Positions 4,477-6,868 of a stretch of 6,868 nucleotides of DNA are shown piece by piece. The position numbers were made by a program, and so were the translations under genes. The stretch comes from an uncultured Muribaculaceae bacterium (GTDB taxonomy: Bacteria > Bacteroidota > Bacteroidia > Bacteroidales > Muribaculaceae), in NCBI GenBank assembly GCA_905209725.1, contig CAJLTZ010000106.1, positions 1 to 6,868 on the forward strand, in the 5' to 3' direction. The notes beneath the pieces are model-generated. The model had not been told where the DNA came from. It saw only the letters and a program-made list of their open reading frames with translations, and made no database searches. How positions within the stretch are numbered: position 1 is the first letter of the stretch; every line of letters begins with the position of its first letter.

Positions 4477-6285
4477 ATGAACAAAATGTTGTATGCCCTT
4501 GCCCTCGCGGCCGTATCGACAGCCGCCAGCGGCGCCGACATAGATTTTTCCTACAATTTCAGCAACGCGACTCCCTCAGGATGGGGCACCGGCAAAGCCG
4601 AGACCTACGATGTGGCCGTACGCCTTGACAATCCCTCTTTCGAAGGAGCGAAAGTGAAGGGCATTCGCGTAGCCATCCCCTCCGAGGGCACTACCGACGC
4701 CTCGGCATGGCTCACCGGCGAGCTGAAACTTAAGAAGAAGAACGGCAAGAACGTCAACGACCCCGACATCGACTCCAAGAGCGGCACCATAGCCGACGGT
4801 ATGCTCGAAATCAGCTTCGACACCCCCTACACCATCCCAGCCGGAGGGTGCTACGTGGGATATTCTTTCACCGTCAGCGATGTCAACTCATCGACCGAGG
4901 CTCCCGTGAGCACGGTAGACGGCATCGACCCCGCGGGACTCTATCTCCACACCTCCCGCACCAAGTTGCGTTGGGGAGAAGTCTCAGAGGAGTTAGGCAA
5001 GGTAAGCTCCATGACCATCATGCTTGAAGGCAACTTCCCCGAGCGTGCCGCATACATCACCCTGGGCACGGCGCAAGGCGCGGTAGACGAGGAGTTCAGC
5101 ACGCTTGCCACCGTAGTCAACGGCGCCATGGAACCGATCGAAAGCATCGGATACGCATATAAGGCCGGCGACTACAGCGGCACAGGCACGGCAGAGACGA
5201 TCGGCAGAATCGAGGGCCGTATCGGTGCTACGGGCAAAGCCCTCATCTCTTTCGACGCATTCGGCGCTACAGGAAACTACCCAGTTGAAATCCGCGTCAC
5301 CTCCGTCAACGGCATGAGCGCGGACTGCGCCGCCACTGAGGGCACAGCGGAGATATATCTCTTCATGCCTGTCAACCGTCCTCTCGTAGAGGAATACACA
5401 GGCCTATGGTGCGGATGGTGCCCCAGCGGATATATGGCTCTCGAGATGATGAAGAAGCTTAAAGGCGACCGCTTCATCGCTGCTGCATACCACAACAACG
5501 ACCCTATGTCGTGGGACGGCAATACCCCGAACTACGTCAGCGGATATCCGGGTGCATACATCAACCGCTCAACTTCTATCAACCTCGAGGACATCTTCAC
5601 TGACTGGGACAACTTCCGCAATTTCATCCCCGAGGGGGAAGTGGAAGTGAAGGTGGAATGGACTGACGACAGCCACAACGCCATCCGCGCCACATCCACC
5701 ACACGCTTCATCAAAGACCACACCGGGGCCGACTACCGCGTAAGCTATCTCCTCATAGCCGACAATCTCAGCAGCCCGGATTGGAAACAGAACAACTATT
5801 TCTCGGGAAAGACTATCGAGAAATACCCCTATATGGACAATGAAATAGGACGCATGTTCCTTGAAGGCGGCGCGAAAATGCAGGGTCTCGTATTCAACGA
5901 TGTGGCCATTGCAGGCACAGACTTCGATGGTTTCGCAGGCTCAATCCCCGCCGAGATCGTGGCCGGAGAGAGCTACTCCCACTCCTATATATTCAGCCTC
6001 GAGGGAATCTCTAAGGATGTGCTCACCCAGCCCGACTACCTGCGTGTAATAGCCGTGATTTGCGACGCCCGCACCGGCAAATTCCTCAACAGCAACTCGT
6101 CGGCATACACCTCCGGCGAACCCTTCGTAGACATAAGCGGCGTGCAGACCGTGAAGACCTCCGGCGAGGCTGTGGAGATAGCCCGCTACAACCTCGACGG
6201 ACGCCTCCTCAACGCCCCCGCTCCGGGCATCAACATCATCCGCTACAGCGACGGCAGCACACGCAAAGTGATGGAAAAACGCTGA
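4477..6285 (+). CDS. Omp28-like secreted protein with thioredoxin-type CGWC motif and C-terminal sorting-like tail
   Basis: A 602-residue predicted exported protein. The signal peptide is residues 1-19 or so (MNKMLYALALAAVSTAASGA). About 20-295 is beta-rich, without a family I can name. From about 300 it matches the Omp28-related pattern of Bacteroidota: VEEYTGLWCGWCP with the CXXC cysteines at 312 and 315, a following helix, and GYPGAYINR with the likely cis-proline at 358, as expected of a thioredoxin fold. The last 37 residues form a sorting-like tail (YNLDGRLL, PGINIIRYSDGSTRKV), about two thirds identical to that of the preceding gene. A role in thiol-disulfide chemistry at the cell surface is plausible; Omp28 proteins are poorly understood. 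The ATG at 4477 is chosen because it opens a clean signal peptide. An in-frame TTG at 4438 lies inside the 14-bp hairpin and adds 13 unlikely residues. Confidence 0.88.
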   Translation: MNKMLYALALAAVSTAASGADIDFSYNFSNATPSGWGTGKAETYDVAVRLDNPSFEGAKVKGIRVAIPSEGTTDASAWLTGELKLKKKNGKNVNDPDIDSKSGTIADGMLEISFDTPYTIPAGGCYVGYSFTVSDVNSSTEAPVSTVDGIDPAGLYLHTSRTKLRWGEVSEELGKVSSMTIMLEGNFPERAAYITLGTAQGAVDEEFSTLATVVNGAMEPIESIGYAYKAGDYSGTGTAETIGRIEGRIGATGKALISFDAFGATGNYPVEIRVTSVNGMSADCAATEGTAEIYLFMPVNRPLVEEYTGLWCGWCPSGYMALEMMKKLKGDRFIAAAYHNNDPMSWDGNTPNYVSGYPGAYINRSTSINLEDIFTDWDNFRNFIPEGEVEVKVEWTDDSHNAIRATSTTRFIKDHTGADYRVSYLLIADNLSSPDWKQNNYFSGKTIEKYPYMDNEIGRMFLEGGAKMQGLVFNDVAIAGTDFDGFAGSIPAEIVAGESYSHSYIFSLEGISKDVLTQPDYLRVIAVICDARTGKFLNSNSSAYTSGEPFVDISGVQTVKTSGEAVEIARYNLDGRLLNAPAPGINIIRYSDGSTRKVMEKR

Positions 6286-6770
6286 CCCGACGCCAGACCG
6301 CAGCCGATCACCCTCACAAGCGACACATCGAGCTTCGTGGGCCCGAAGTAGCTGTAATCGGGACTCTGAATGCCCGCTTTGTTTTTGTACGGCTTGAAAT
6401 CGTAGGTGAACAGGTTGGCGAACACGCCCAGGTGGTTACCTTCCATCGGTACGTGGCGCTCGCTGTTGTCGAACCAGTAGCGCACCTCGGCATCTCCGCC
6501 GTATATGCGCCACACGCGGTTGCCGCCGCCACACCAGGCGTGCATGTACTCGCCCCGGGCCGACCACCGTTTGCCCACCAACAGCTCCGCGCCAACGTTT
6601 GGCACCAGGGCGGCGTCGATTACGGCGACGTCGGCCTCGGGCTCGTACGTCCAGTCGAGTTGGATGTGCACGTCCATCATGAAGCCGCCGCAAAGTATTT
6701 CACGGTGGCGGCATGCCCCGAGGCTCAGCCCCAGGATTATGGCGAGCAGTATGAGGGGGGATTGTTTCAC
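6243..6770 (-). CDS. Hybrid fimbrial-locus lipoprotein: DUF5119-like N-terminus joined to a shortened DUF3575 domain
   Basis: A 175-residue product. Residues 1-20 are a lipoprotein signal with lipobox LGAC (Cys20). Residues about 21-48 (HREILCGGF, then VHIQLDWTYEPEAD) resemble the start of DUF5119 lipoproteins from Bacteroidales fimbrial loci. From about 50 the sequence is instead DUF3575-like: DAALVPNVGAE, GKRWSARGEYMHAW, then WRIYGGDAEVRYWF and GNHLGVFANLFTYDF. Residues 142-157 (FGPTKLDVSLVRVIGC) resemble the C-terminal end of DUF3575, so a middle segment seems missing near 135-142. The last 14 residues are antisense to the 3' end of the Omp28-like gene. The start is GTG at 6770, three bases after the stop of the upstream gene, which suggests translational coupling. 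It may be a working fusion or a decayed remnant. Family assignments are from remembered consensus, not a search. Confidence 0.65.
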   Translation of the reverse strand: MKQSPLILLAIILGLSLGACRHREILCGGFMMDVHIQLDWTYEPEADVAVIDAALVPNVGAELLVGKRWSARGEYMHAWCGGGNRVWRIYGGDAEVRYWFDNSERHVPMEGNHLGVFANLFTYDFKPYKNKAGIQSPDYSYFGPTKLDVSLVRVIGCGLASGQRFSITLRVLPSL

Positions 6771-6773
6771 GGA

Positions 6774-6868
6774 TTAGCGACTTTGTTTTTTTGTTTTGTC
6801 TTCCATTGTGGCTGTGAACACCAGAGTCTCGGGTTTGAGGTAGTAGCCGGATGAACCTACGCAGATAT
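6774..6868 (-). CDS. C-terminal fragment of an upstream gene, possibly a fimbrillin-like protein (partial)
   Basis: Reading on the minus strand from the window edge, 30 codons end in TAA at 6776-6774. The peptide contains SSGYYLKPETLVFTATMED followed by a Lys-rich tail. The beta-strand pattern resembles the end of Bacteroidales fimbrillin or Mfa-like proteins, but this is too short for a firm call. Only 3 bp separate its stop from the GTG of the lipoprotein gene, so both are probably one operon. Confidence 0.5.
   Translation of the reverse strand, partial: ICVGSSGYYLKPETLVFTATMEDKTKKQSR

Noticed and set aside
6060..6854. 264-codon plus-strand open frame over the 3' end of the Omp28-like gene and the minus-strand lipoprotein
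   Set aside because: It is out of frame with the first and antisense to the second; its early part is Arg/Pro/His-rich as expected from G+C-rich shadow reading, and no domain is visible.

Overview
The window reads as chromosomal DNA of a gut-type Bacteroidales bacterium. Muribaculaceae or a relative is my best guess, from the style of the surface proteins and moderately high G+C; it was not tested by search. The evidence for the phylum is consistent. Both recognisable promoters carry the Bacteroidota -7 element TAnnTTTG, and starts lack a Shine-Dalgarno and are preceded by A-rich DNA. Two secreted proteins end in a sorting-domain-like tail, one being an Omp28-type protein, and the right edge holds fimbria-locus families (DUF3575/DUF5119 type).

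Layout. 82-1776 (+): a membrane-spanning regulator with an N-terminal signal peptide, a helical TPR-like extracytoplasmic region, one transmembrane helix and a C-terminal AraC-type DNA-binding domain. 1777-2274: a 498-bp intergenic region holding a long imperfect foldback (about 1839-1957), an intrinsic terminator (2042-2070), a dyad symmetry (2137-2158) and a well-formed promoter (2179-2207). 2275-4386 (+): a 703-residue secreted, multidomain beta-sandwich protein (jelly-roll plus fibronectin type III). 4387-4476: a 90-bp spacer with two hairpins. 4477-6285 (+): a 602-residue secreted Omp28-like protein with a thioredoxin-type CGWC site. 6243-6770 (-): a short lipoprotein gene that looks like a fusion of a DUF5119-like N-terminus to a shortened DUF3575 domain. 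6774-6868 (-): the last 30 codons of an upstream gene, perhaps a fimbrillin.

How the parts may work together. The two secreted genes share a very similar C-terminal tail (about two thirds identical over the last 36 residues), lie 90 bp apart with no promoter visible between them, and probably form one transcription unit driven from 2179-2207. The regulator is co-oriented just upstream but is separated by a terminator. Control of the secreted pair by it is a reasonable guess from position only. The minus-strand pair is a separate, translationally coupled unit from a fimbrial locus that runs convergently into the Omp28-like gene. Its internal make-up suggests deletion or recombination.

The most interesting items are the foldback, whose two arms share a repeated tandem G-A mismatch design, and the hybrid DUF5119/DUF3575 gene. 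I see no CRISPR array, tRNA, rRNA, transposase or phage gene.
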